Positions 1-8,142 of a DNA stretch of 64,000 nt are shown here, in pieces. The stretch is from Marinobacter lipolyticus SM19 (GTDB lineage Bacteria; Pseudomonadota; Gammaproteobacteria; Pseudomonadales; Oleiphilaceae). The notes under the pieces are model-generated. The model saw only the letters and a program-made list of their open reading frames with translations. It had not been told where the DNA came from and ran no database searches. A program made the translations under genes and the position numbers. The first letter of the stretch is position 1, and each line of letters opens with the position of its first letter. Location of the stretch: NCBI RefSeq assembly GCF_000397065.2, contig NZ_KE007326.1:15302-79301 (forward strand), given 5' to 3'.

Positions 1-26
1 CCGTCCAATATTGCCAATGGGCGAAG

Positions 27-383
27 CTACTCCTCCATACTCTCAAACTCATCCTGAGTAAGCTGACCATCACTGTCCCGATCCAGCTCCATCATCATGT
101 CGCGGGTTTCCTGACCTGACATTGGCTCGCTATCGGGGTTACCAGCTGCAGTACTACCGTATACGTTTAACTCGTCCTCGGTGAGAACGCCATCCTGATT
201 GGCATCAAGTTCGGCGAAGGACGGGGAAGACATACCCTGCTCCATGGTTTCGCTTTGCTGCATCTTTTCGCCGCCACCTTCCATTGCACCTTCTTCGGTT
301 CCGTAGGAACCGGCGGCGTAAACGGCCGGAATGCAGAGCGTCATGGACATCACGGTGGCAAGCCCCAGGGTTTTAATGCTCAT
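27..383 (-). CDS. Small secreted EF-hand protein
   Basis: A 118-residue protein with an N-terminal signal peptide (hydrophobic residues 7-22, likely cleavage after Ala-23/24), so probably periplasmic or secreted. A Met/Gln/Glu-rich linker precedes two canonical EF-hand loops: residues 60-71 (D60, N62, D64, G65, E71) and 101-112 (D101, D103, D105, G106, E112), each with the 12-residue DxDxDG pattern and terminal Glu. It should bind calcium; the biological role is not evident. The ATG at 383 follows a purine-rich AGGAGG-type site at about 390-395. It has its own upstream gap and no obvious operon partner: the next gene to the right ends at 495 on the same strand, and no clear terminator separates them. 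Family call is secure, function unknown. Confidence 0.85.
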   Translation of the reverse strand: MSIKTLGLATVMSMTLCIPAVYAAGSYGTEEGAMEGGGEKMQQSETMEQGMSSPSFAELDANQDGVLTEDELNVYGSTAAGNPDSEPMSGQETRDMMMELDRDSDGQLTQDEFESMEE

Positions 384-494
384 CAGACACCTCCTTGATC
401 ATTTTTTGATCTATGGTTGGCTGCATTTTCAATTAAGGACCCTATTTCCATAAAATGCCAATGACGCTTTAGTAACCTGAGGGGGTCGCTTAGT

Positions 495-1619
495 TCAGGA
501 CAGAATAGCGTCGTTATCTGCCCCCAGTTTCCTACCCACGTGCTTTGCGGAACAGGGGGTCTGGCTGAACTTGATGGGGTAGCCAATCTGTTTTTGCTCA
601 GTGCCATCTTCCCGATCCACACCGATCACCATGCCCCTGTCCTTTAACTGAGGGTGTTCCGCCGCTTCGGAGATGGTCAATACCGGTTCCACACACGCGT
701 CCTGATCCGCGAAAATCTCCTGCCATTGCACCAGTGATTTCTCGGCAATCTTTTCTTTCAGCGCGGCTTTCATCTTCTGCTGGTGTTCCGGATTCTGGCT
801 CAGGGCAAAGCTCTTCATCTCTGACAGGCCCAGGGTGTCGCACAGGCGGGATGAGAACTGGGGCTCCAGGCTGCCTACGGACAGCCAACGGCCATCACCG
901 GTCTGGTAGTAATCGTAGAAACTACCACCATTGAGGAGGCTGCTCTCCGGCTTCTGTTCCTGCCCTCCGGCCAAACAGGCAGCGCCGGACATGGCATTAA
1001 GGGCAAAGGCGGCGTCGGTCATGCTGATATCGACAAACTGCCCCTCTCCGGTCTGTTGCCGGTGGATAACTGCCGCAAGCACCCCCATGACTGCATGATG
1101 GGAGCCCCCGGCCACATCGGCAATCTGGATGCCCATGGGGGGCGGGCCACTGTCAGCCCTACCGCAATGGCTGGAGACACCGGCCAGAGACAGGTAATTG
1201 ATGTCGTGGCCCGCTCGGTCTTTATAGGGACCAGTCTGACCATAGCCGGTGATGGCACAGTAAATCAGCTTTGGATTAATTGCCTTGAGGGTGTCGTAAC
1301 CGATCCCCAGGCGATCCATAACACCCGGGCGGAATTGCTCGATGACGACGTCATAGTCCTTGACCAGCTCCTTGATAACGTCGGCGCTACCCTCTTTCTT
1401 GAGATCAAGCCCAAGGGAACGCTTACCACGGTTCAGGTAGGCGTGAGCGGTGCTCGTTCCACCATCGTGGGGTGGCATGACCCGGGTCAGCTCCATTCGG
1501 TCCGGTGCTTCCACGCGCAGTACATCCGCGCCCATATCCGCCAGGAGCATGGTGGCGTAGGGTCCGGGTAGCAGTGTGCTGAAGTCGAGAATTTTAAGGG
1601 ACGTCAGTGGGCCTGGCAT
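495..1619 (-). CDS. CaiB/BaiF CoA-transferase family, alpha-methylacyl-CoA racemase-like
   Basis: A 374-residue class III CoA-transferase-fold protein. The motif AGHDINYLSLAG puts a His at residue 138 and the motif QIADVAGG an Asp at 168. This His-Asp pair, 30 residues apart, matches the catalytic pair of alpha-methylacyl-CoA racemase (His126/Asp156 in the mycobacterial enzyme), so racemisation of 2-methyl-branched acyl-CoAs is a better guess than CoA transfer. That activity would let (2R)-methyl acyl-CoAs from branched alkanes or isoprenoids enter beta-oxidation. The ATG at 1619 follows AAGGAGAAAAAT. The gene is divergent from the AraC-type regulator at 1793, a natural candidate for its control. 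Length is typical for the racemase subgroup. Confidence 0.85.
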   Translation of the reverse strand: MPGPLTSLKILDFSTLLPGPYATMLLADMGADVLRVEAPDRMELTRVMPPHDGGTSTAHAYLNRGKRSLGLDLKKEGSADVIKELVKDYDVVIEQFRPGVMDRLGIGYDTLKAINPKLIYCAITGYGQTGPYKDRAGHDINYLSLAGVSSHCGRADSGPPPMGIQIADVAGGSHHAVMGVLAAVIHRQQTGEGQFVDISMTDAAFALNAMSGAACLAGGQEQKPESSLLNGGSFYDYYQTGDGRWLSVGSLEPQFSSRLCDTLGLSEMKSFALSQNPEHQQKMKAALKEKIAEKSLVQWQEIFADQDACVEPVLTISEAAEHPQLKDRGMVIGVDREDGTEQKQIGYPIKFSQTPCSAKHVGRKLGADNDAILS

Positions 1620-1792
1620 ATTTTTCTCCTTGTTGGTGATTGCTTCTATGCTGCCGTTTTTTTCCTATGGGGCCAACTGCGGGTTCCGTCATTCCAATTG
1701 GCCATTTCTTCCAGCGTTTGGCGCGCCTGCAGGTTGCATTGTGGCTGGGGGGTTTTATGATGGGCTTCGTTTTCCAAGGAATAGCGAGTGGC

Positions 1793-2812
1793 ATGTCAAA
1801 CCTGACGGTTTCCAGGCACTTTGTAGAGGCATCTCTGATCGGCGCTGCGCGCGCCGGCTATGACACCCGGGATATGCTGCGGGAAGCAGGTATCTCTCCC
1901 GACCTGTTGAAGATCGAGATGGCCCGTGTGAACAGTGACCAGTTCAGCCGGCTGATGCAGGTCATCTGGACCCGTATGAATGACGAATTCATGGGATTCG
2001 GGCCAAGACAATGCCGTGCCGGCACCTTCGCCACCATGTGCGCCCTGGTCATTGACTGCCCCAACCTGGAAGCGGTCTACCGGCAGGCATTCCAGTTTTC
2101 ACGTCTGTTCGAGCCCATGGTATCCATGGAACTTGAAGTCGATGATCAGGTAGCGCGACTGGTTACCGTTATCGAAGGTGACATATCCGACCCCATGTAC
2201 TTCATGCGGGAAAGTCTGTTGGTGATCTGGCACCGCCTTGGCAGTTGGCTTGTGGGCCAGCCGGTGGAGTTACTGAAGGCTGAGTTTGATTATCCACGTC
2301 CCATTCACGGCGACGAATACCGCCACATATTCCACTGCCCACTGGCGTTCGAAGCGGAACGCACGACGCTCACCTTCGACAAACGCTTTCTTTCTGCACC
2401 GGTGATCAGGGATCGGCCGGAAATGCACCAGTTCCTCAAGACTTCCCCGGCGGATCTTCTGTCGCGGCCGGATGAAAGTAACACTTTCACCGGCCGAATC
2501 CGTGCACTGATCGGTCGGGATTTCTCCAAACCTCTGCCGGATTTTGAGTGGATTGCCGCCGAACTGCACACCAGTCCACAAACCCTGCGCCGGCGGCTCA
2601 AACAAGAAAATACGTCGTTTCAGGAGATCAAGGATCTGCTCAGGCGCGACATGGCCATTTACTATCTGGGCCGCCAGGATCTGCCCATTAATGACATCGC
2701 CTCCAAAGTAGGCTTCACAGAACCCTCCACCTTCCACCGTGCGTTCAAGAAGTGGACAGGGGTTACCCCTGGCGCATACCGGGAAGGGGAACGAAGCAAT
2801 ATCGGAGAGTGA
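1793..2812 (+). CDS. AraC-family transcriptional regulator
   Basis: From the ATG at 1793 the protein is 339 residues: an N-terminal sensor region of the AraC-family OruR/ArgR-like type (about residues 20-210), then a C-terminal double helix-turn-helix with the signature around GFTEPSTFHRAFKKWTG and PGAYR. The open frame extends upstream to 1640, but that extension reads like untranslated sequence and an AAGGA site lies 12 bases before 1793, so I chose 1793. It is divergent from the racemase-like gene at 495-1619, and the shared 170-base gap probably holds both promoters. The ligand is unknown; relatives with this architecture often respond to lipids or amino acids. Confidence 0.85.
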   Translation: MSNLTVSRHFVEASLIGAARAGYDTRDMLREAGISPDLLKIEMARVNSDQFSRLMQVIWTRMNDEFMGFGPRQCRAGTFATMCALVIDCPNLEAVYRQAFQFSRLFEPMVSMELEVDDQVARLVTVIEGDISDPMYFMRESLLVIWHRLGSWLVGQPVELLKAEFDYPRPIHGDEYRHIFHCPLAFEAERTTLTFDKRFLSAPVIRDRPEMHQFLKTSPADLLSRPDESNTFTGRIRALIGRDFSKPLPDFEWIAAELHTSPQTLRRRLKQENTSFQEIKDLLRRDMAIYYLGRQDLPINDIASKVGFTEPSTFHRAFKKWTGVTPGAYREGERSNIGE

Positions 2813-2822
2813 GAGCTGCCGA

Positions 2823-3683
2823 TCAGCCGGGATTCTGAAGCGTTTTTATCAAGCGCCCCAGCGTGCCAGCAATTTCCTCTGCCCGGTCCCGGTTTGGACC
2901 AAGCTTTAACAATCGGGAGCCATCCCTTGGATCATACACCCAACAAGTTGCCGCCGAGGGTTGGCAATCCCATTGAACCCGGGGACTAATGCCGTATACG
3001 TTGATGGAATGGGTACTTTTGGTGACTCGCTCGCCTTCTTCCCTGCGGGATTCCTGAACTTCTATCCGACTTTCGACGGCAGCAATCTTGTAGCTCACAT
3101 CCGCAGGCACATCCAGCCTGACCACGCGTTGGTCGGCACGCCAGCCTGCCACTTCCAGCAAACTGTTCAGGTGTATAGTGAGCGCTTCGCGGTCAGAGTC
3201 TGCAAGGTACAGCTTACGCATACTGGTCATCGCCTGTTGGCCGGCGGGCTCAATGATGGCGACCGATTCCTGCTTACTGGCCCGGCTTTGATCCTGCATG
3301 GAACGCTGCTCCTTGCGGGACTTCTCGATAGCAGTGATCCTTGTAAGCGCGTCCCGATAATGCCTGCCTTCAGCACCGGCACGGGAAACATAGGCTTCCA
3401 GTGCAGATTGTGCTTCATTGAAATGGGACGATTCCTGCATGACACGCCCACGGAAATAATAATAATCCACGGGTTTTACGCCCTCGAGGCCTTGTAGCCG
3501 GTTAAGATATTCAGCGGCCTCCCCCCAGCTCTTGGCGGCGACGGCTTCCTCGGTAGCCAGCATAAGGCGGCGGACTTCATGCTCCTGGGCCAACGACGTG
3601 CCCTGGGCCACAGTGGTCACGAGCAACGAGGCAAAAACCAGGCTACAGGCCAGTTTATGCCCCTTTCGAGATGTTTTTACCAT
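2823..3683 (-). CDS. Secreted helical, TPR-like protein of unknown function
   Basis: A 286-residue protein with an N-terminal signal peptide (positive MVKTSRKGHK, hydrophobic core to about residue 30, cleavage near residues 29-32). Residues 35-120 are helical and read like one or two degenerate tetratricopeptide units (paired residues around DYYYFRGRVMQ and FNEAQSALEAYV). The C-terminal half (about 160-280) is probably beta-rich, with short CQPS and CWVY cysteine motifs. It ends 11 bases from the convergent AraC gene and starts 6 bases after the rmuC stop, so it is likely cotranscribed with rmuC. I do not recognise a family and assign no function. Confidence 0.7.
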   Translation of the reverse strand: MVKTSRKGHKLACSLVFASLLVTTVAQGTSLAQEHEVRRLMLATEEAVAAKSWGEAAEYLNRLQGLEGVKPVDYYYFRGRVMQESSHFNEAQSALEAYVSRAGAEGRHYRDALTRITAIEKSRKEQRSMQDQSRASKQESVAIIEPAGQQAMTSMRKLYLADSDREALTIHLNSLLEVAGWRADQRVVRLDVPADVSYKIAAVESRIEVQESRREEGERVTKSTHSINVYGISPRVQWDCQPSAATCWVYDPRDGSRLLKLGPNRDRAEEIAGTLGRLIKTLQNPG

Positions 3684-3688
3684 TGCCT

Positions 3689-5065
3689 CTACTCCTGCTG
3701 GTTGTCCGCAAATTCACCGGCGCTTGCGGATGCCGGGTCGGACGCTCTGAACTCTTCGTCGTCATCGGGATCCACTTCTGCCTGATCCATAATGACCTTG
3801 GGTAACTCTTTTTTAACACGAACCCCAAGCTCGACAAAGCGGTTCGCCTGGGACACGAGGTTTCCACGGCCCCGGGTCAACGTATTCATGGCAGCGTCAT
3901 AACTGCCTTGTGCCGTGTGGAGCTGCGCCCCGAGTTTCTCCATGGACTCCACGAAAACCCGAAGCTTGTCGTAAACCGCTCCGGCCCGGTCGGCAATACG
4001 CTGTGCGTTCTGGCTTTGCCGTTCGTAACGCCAGATATTCTCGATGGTCCGAAGCGTGGCCAACAAAGTGGTTGGTGTTACTACAATAATCTTTCGCTCA
4101 AACGCTTCTGCGAAGAGGTTCTCGTCCTGTTGGAAAGCTGCCACGAACGATGGCTCGATCGGCATGAACAGCAGCACAAAATCCGGCGAGTGGAGCCCGT
4201 TCAACTGACTGTAGTCTTTCTCACTCAGGGTTCGGATATGTGTGCGAACGGCCTCAACATGTTGTTGAAGTGCCTCCGCCTTTGCGCCCTCGTCTTCTTC
4301 GTTGATCCACTGTTGATATGCCACCAGTGAGACCTTGGAATCCACTACCAGATTACGGTTGTCGGGCAGATGCACCACCACATCCGGGCGCAGCAGCTGA
4401 TTATCATCATCGCGATAACTGCCCTGGGTTTCGTATTCCACTCCTTTGCGCAGCCCCGAGCGCTCCAGAACCCGTTCCAGTATCAACTCGCCCCAGTTAC
4501 CCTGGATTTTCTTATCGCCCTTCAGAGCGCGAGTAAGGCTAGCAGCCTCTTCAGTGATTTGTCGGTTAAGATCCTGTAAGGATTTGATTTCACTCCGCAA
4601 TGCCTGGCGGTCCCGGGTCTCGGAGGTATAAACGTCTTCCACACGTTTGCGGAAGTCCTGTAATTGATCTCGAAAGGGATTAAGCAAGCTGTCCAGACTG
4701 GTGCGGGTCTGCTGGCTGAAACGTTCACTTTTCTGATCGAAAATACGATTGGCCAGGTTCTCGAATTCCTGCTTCAGGGCATCCCGGTTATGCTCCAGCA
4801 ACGCCAGCTTCTCTGTACTGGAACGCCGTTCACTGGCCAGAGTCACTTCGTATTCACGTAACTCTATCCGTGCCTCTCCCAGCTCATTCGCCAGGGATTC
4901 AGACCGCCGTTGATACTCGGCTCTCTCCGATTCCAACTGAGCTATTCTCACGCGGCTGCTCCGGGCCATCACAATCACCAGCACACCAACCAGTAACAAA
5001 AGAGAGGCAACAACACTGAAAATCACGGGCTCATTCCGGACAATTTCTGCAACGGCCTCGGGCAC
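3689..5065 (-). CDS. rmuC: DNA recombination protein RmuC
   Basis: A 458-residue RmuC-family protein: an N-terminal membrane anchor (residues 15-33), a long coiled coil (about 35-190), then the conserved RmuC domain (about 195-430) with the GNWGELILERVLERSGL and VVDSKVSLVAY motifs. RmuC is known to restrict recombination at inverted repeats and its core resembles restriction-endonuclease folds. The start is GTG at 5065, supported by AGGAGG six bases upstream; no ATG fits better. The C-terminal tail (about 430-458) is acidic and low-complexity. The secreted protein at 2823-3683 follows after 5 bases and is probably in the same transcript. Confidence 0.93.
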   Translation of the reverse strand: MPEAVAEIVRNEPVIFSVVASLLLLVGVLVIVMARSSRVRIAQLESERAEYQRRSESLANELGEARIELREYEVTLASERRSSTEKLALLEHNRDALKQEFENLANRIFDQKSERFSQQTRTSLDSLLNPFRDQLQDFRKRVEDVYTSETRDRQALRSEIKSLQDLNRQITEEAASLTRALKGDKKIQGNWGELILERVLERSGLRKGVEYETQGSYRDDDNQLLRPDVVVHLPDNRNLVVDSKVSLVAYQQWINEEDEGAKAEALQQHVEAVRTHIRTLSEKDYSQLNGLHSPDFVLLFMPIEPSFVAAFQQDENLFAEAFERKIIVVTPTTLLATLRTIENIWRYERQSQNAQRIADRAGAVYDKLRVFVESMEKLGAQLHTAQGSYDAAMNTLTRGRGNLVSQANRFVELGVRVKKELPKVIMDQAEVDPDDDEEFRASDPASASAGEFADNQQE

Positions 5066-5295
5066 ACTTTCCTCCTGTTAACGGGAACCTTTTTTCATTT
5101 CTGGACGTCCTGTTGGATACCCTGAATATGCAAACCTCGACGGCTTGGCAAAACAGGCAAAGACGTTGCCTTCACTTATGGACTCAAGCCGTAATATAAA
5201 CTAAAAGAGTAATGTGTTCTGTCGCCACGATTGCATTAACGGTTTTTAACCGGGTCGCCGCGGTTCCGGAGCGATAGGAAGAACAGGATTTCATT

Positions 5296-5658
5296 ATGCT
5301 GAAAGAGCTCTGGAGAAAACTGGGATCGGAATTTTCCCAATCCGGCTACGCGGGTGGCCTGGGCTGCAGAAATAATGACGCCCGAGGCACCCGTTTTCGG
5401 CTACTGCCCCATATTACCCACACGGGTGAATTCCACCTTGAGCGACTGACCGCGCTGCTGAAAGGCCGGTATGGCAAGTCCTTCAGCGGCGCCGATGAAT
5501 CCCGAGACGAAAATATCCGGGCGCTGATTCACTTTGCTTCACGCATTCAGGATCAGGATATCCAAAGGGAATTGTTGCTGTTTTACCTGAACTGCTCCCC
5601 CGTCATTCAGGAATACCTGCGCTCCGAGGAAGTACTGGGGCAACAGCAATTTATTTAA
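5296..5658 (+). CDS. Small conserved-looking protein of unknown function
   Basis: A 120-residue soluble protein without signal peptide, membrane segment or cysteine pair. It begins with a basic amphipathic stretch (MLKELWRKLGSEF), has a glycine-rich segment near 19-26, and finishes with helices around residues 75-118 rich in Leu, Gln and Glu. An AGGA site sits 8-11 bases before the ATG at 5296, and codon use matches the neighbours, so it is probably real. It stands alone between the divergent rmuC and the retropepsin-like operon 180 bases downstream. I do not recognise the family. Confidence 0.65.
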   Translation: MLKELWRKLGSEFSQSGYAGGLGCRNNDARGTRFRLLPHITHTGEFHLERLTALLKGRYGKSFSGADESRDENIRALIHFASRIQDQDIQRELLLFYLNCSPVIQEYLRSEEVLGQQQFI

Positions 5659-5836
5659 CGAAGCCTGAATACCCCGCAAAACCGTAAAAATTTCTGACTC
5701 TTAACCAACTGTAAAGCAACCACACACATCGGTTGTTGTATACTCCTCCTGCGAGTATCTTACTGCGGATATTTGCAGGTCTTCATGGCGGGCCCAGATT
5801 GACAAACTGACGGGGTCGCAGGTTCAGGGGTTTTAG

Positions 5837-6628
5837 ATGTTCTCAACGCGTTTTCGATGCGGGAAGCCGCTGGCTATTCTCGTTATTCTGCTTGTAATGT
5901 CCGGTTGTTCAGCGGACCGTTATTTAATGGTGCCCAAGGAAAACCTGGACAAACTTAACGGTTCTGTTCAATCCCAGCGCGCCACCCTGGTTACCATGGA
6001 GGGAAACGCCACGGCCCGACACGACAAGCTGGTGGAGATCAACAACACCTCCACCCGGACTATCCTCGAAGCCATCGAACAGAAAATCGAAAAACCCGAG
6101 TGCCCTCCGGTCACCGCACAAGCATGCCCCTCAGTCACAAACCAGCCTTCGAAAGGCCGCGCTGACAGACTGAAAGGCAAGCTCATTGTCGGTGAGCTGG
6201 AAAAGTTCTACCTGGCGGGCCCCGGCATTGTGTATAACGCCCGCATAGACAGCGGCGCGGAAACGTCGTCCATTGACGCACGCAACATCACAAAGTTCGA
6301 ACGCGACAGCAATAACTGGGTTCGCTTTGAAGTCCCGGTTCCGGGTAGTGAAGAATACGTCACTATGGAAAAAGAAGTTTCCCGCCGCGTCAGAATCATC
6401 CAGTCCAGCGCGGACGAAGCAGACCGGCGGGTGGTGGTCGAGCTCCAGTTTGCCATAGGAGATCACCAGCAAGTCGCTGAATTCACCCTGACCGACCGCA
6501 GACACCTGTCACACAATGTCCTGATTGGGAGAAATATACTCCGGGACATGATGCTCATCGACGTTGGCAAAGAGTTTGCCACCGAACTGCCTTCATCACT
6601 CACCCAAAACAACGGGGATGACTCGTGA
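5837..6628 (+). CDS. Retropepsin-like lipoprotein (RimB/DUF785-type putative protease)
   Basis: A 263-residue predicted lipoprotein: signal peptide with lipobox MSGC, lipidated Cys at 24, then a linker (about 40-110) and a C-terminal domain of the DUF785/RimB-like retropepsin family (about 115-250). The aspartic-protease motif IDSG is at residues 137-140, with Asp138 as the expected catalytic residue of a dimeric retropepsin. The family is often mislabelled ATP-dependent zinc protease, and no HExxH zinc site is present. Its stop overlaps the GTG of the next gene by four bases (GTGA). The genomic partners, a membrane protein with a dead transglutaminase domain and an ATP-grasp ligase, suggest it trims or processes a product of that ligase at the envelope. 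The substrate is unknown. Confidence 0.85.
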   Translation: MFSTRFRCGKPLAILVILLVMSGCSADRYLMVPKENLDKLNGSVQSQRATLVTMEGNATARHDKLVEINNTSTRTILEAIEQKIEKPECPPVTAQACPSVTNQPSKGRADRLKGKLIVGELEKFYLAGPGIVYNARIDSGAETSSIDARNITKFERDSNNWVRFEVPVPGSEEYVTMEKEVSRRVRIIQSSADEADRRVVVELQFAIGDHQQVAEFTLTDRRHLSHNVLIGRNILRDMMLIDVGKEFATELPSSLTQNNGDDS

Positions 6629-8142
6629 CTTCCCGCTCCCGAATTCCATTTTTCACCGCTATTGCCCTGCTGATTTTAGCCGGAACGGCACTAGCTATCT
6701 GGCGCCATGTAGAATTGGGCATACCCTGGCTCACAGGAGAACAACGCCCGGTCTGGATGGTTGAAGCCAGGATCGATTTCAACGCCGCAAACGAACCAGT
6801 GCTGGCCAGCCTGAACATTCCTGAGCAGTCTCCGGGATTCCGTATCCTTTCAGAACAGGCAGCCTCTCCCGGCTATGGCTTTTCGGTCGTCGAAAAGGAA
6901 GGGAGCCGGAGAGCCGAATGGTCCAAACGTGACGTGATAGGACCGCAAACCCTCTACTTCAAGACTCAGTTCATTCCCGATCCGAATGCCAACCGGGACC
7001 GCCCTCGCAGAGCGCCAAAGCCGATTTCCGTCTTTTGGGAAGAACCACAGGCAACCGCCGTACGTGAAATACTCATGCAGGCTGAGGAACGTTCCAGCAC
7101 GCCTGAAAGCATGACGCGCGAGCTGATCCGGCTGATGCAACCGGATACCCAGGCACAGAACACAACACTGCTGGTCTCCGGAACCAACCACCTGGACCTC
7201 CTGGTCCGCATGCTAAACCATGCAGGCATTCCCGCGCGAACCGCCGATGGGCTCAAGCTCGAAGATGCCCGGCGACGCCAGGGACTGACGCCGTTCCTGC
7301 AGATCTATAACGGTGACGAGTGGCTTACTTTCGATCCCAAATCCGGGGAACAGGGGCTACCGGAAGACACACTTCTTTGGCGTCAGGGGGCGGCATCCCT
7401 GCTGGATGTTGTAGGTGGGGACGATTCCAGCGTCAGCTTTTCAATACTGAGGCAGACCATACCTGCCTTGCAGCTGGCTGCCATGCAATCCGAAGAGAAT
7501 GGCTTCGGGTTCCTGAGCCTCTACCAGCTTCCAGTAGAAGAACAGAGCATGTTCCGGATGCTGCTCCTGCTTCCGCTCGGCGCCCTCATGGTTGCCTTCA
7601 TGCGCATCGTGATCGGTATTCGAACCTCAGGCACCTTCATGCCAGTCCTGATTGCGGTGGCATTTGTTCAGACCAACCTGCTTCCAGGACTTATTGCCTT
7701 CACCTCGGTGGTTGCCATAGGCCTGCTGATGCGCGGTTACCTGTCCAGCCTGAACCTGCTACTGGTGTCACGAATATCCGCGTTGATCATCCTGGTGATA
7801 TTTATCACTGCGGGCCTGAGTATTGTCGGCTATCAGATGGGCTTCAATACCGGCATGACCGTAACCTTCTTCCCGATGGTCATCATTGCCTGGACGATTG
7901 AACGTATGTCCATACTCTGGGAAGAAGAAGGCGCCCATGAAGTCGTTGTGCAGGGAGCCGGCAGCCTGTTTGTGGCGGTATGTGCGTTCCTGGTGATGGA
8001 CGCGCCACTGTCCCGGCACCTGACCTTCAACTTCCCGGAGCTGCACTTCGTCGTGCTCGGCCTCATTCTGCTGATGGGTCAGTATACAGGCTACAAGCTG
8101 AGTGAACTTCGTCGCTTCACCCCGATGAAGGCTTACGACTGA
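6625..8142 (+). CDS. Inactive transglutaminase domain fused to seven transmembrane helices
   Basis: A 505-residue membrane protein. One N-terminal helix (about 8-28) leads into a periplasmic region (about 30-300) with a transglutaminase-like core at about 165-245. The segment GTNHLDLLVRMLNHAGIPAR has the helix that normally starts with the catalytic Cys, but no Cys is there, and the strand that normally carries His reads LQIYNGDEWLTFDP. This matches the known inactive transglutaminase / 7TM architecture. Seven hydrophobic helices follow (about 310-495). The start is GTG at 6625, overlapping the upstream stop, and its stop shares one base with the next ATG (TGATG), so translation of the trio is almost certainly coupled. 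It is probably the membrane scaffold or substrate-binding part of the system. Confidence 0.85.
   Translation: MTSRSRIPFFTAIALLILAGTALAIWRHVELGIPWLTGEQRPVWMVEARIDFNAANEPVLASLNIPEQSPGFRILSEQAASPGYGFSVVEKEGSRRAEWSKRDVIGPQTLYFKTQFIPDPNANRDRPRRAPKPISVFWEEPQATAVREILMQAEERSSTPESMTRELIRLMQPDTQAQNTTLLVSGTNHLDLLVRMLNHAGIPARTADGLKLEDARRRQGLTPFLQIYNGDEWLTFDPKSGEQGLPEDTLLWRQGAASLLDVVGGDDSSVSFSILRQTIPALQLAAMQSEENGFGFLSLYQLPVEEQSMFRMLLLLPLGALMVAFMRIVIGIRTSGTFMPVLIAVAFVQTNLLPGLIAFTSVVAIGLLMRGYLSSLNLLLVSRISALIILVIFITAGLSIVGYQMGFNTGMTVTFFPMVIIAWTIERMSILWEEEGAHEVVVQGAGSLFVAVCAFLVMDAPLSRHLTFNFPELHFVVLGLILLMGQYTGYKLSELRRFTPMKAYD

Noticed and set aside
5814-5827. 14 bases identical to the T-arm region of tRNA-Pro (GGGTCGCAGGTTCA) just before the retropepsin gene
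   Set aside because: Considered as a tRNA fragment left by integration. The rest of the tRNA does not follow, there is no integrase nearby, and 14 bases may match by chance.
7320-7901. A 193-codon plus-strand frame inside the 7TM protein
   Set aside because: Out-of-frame shadow of the transglutaminase/7TM gene; composition and lack of a start signal argue against it.
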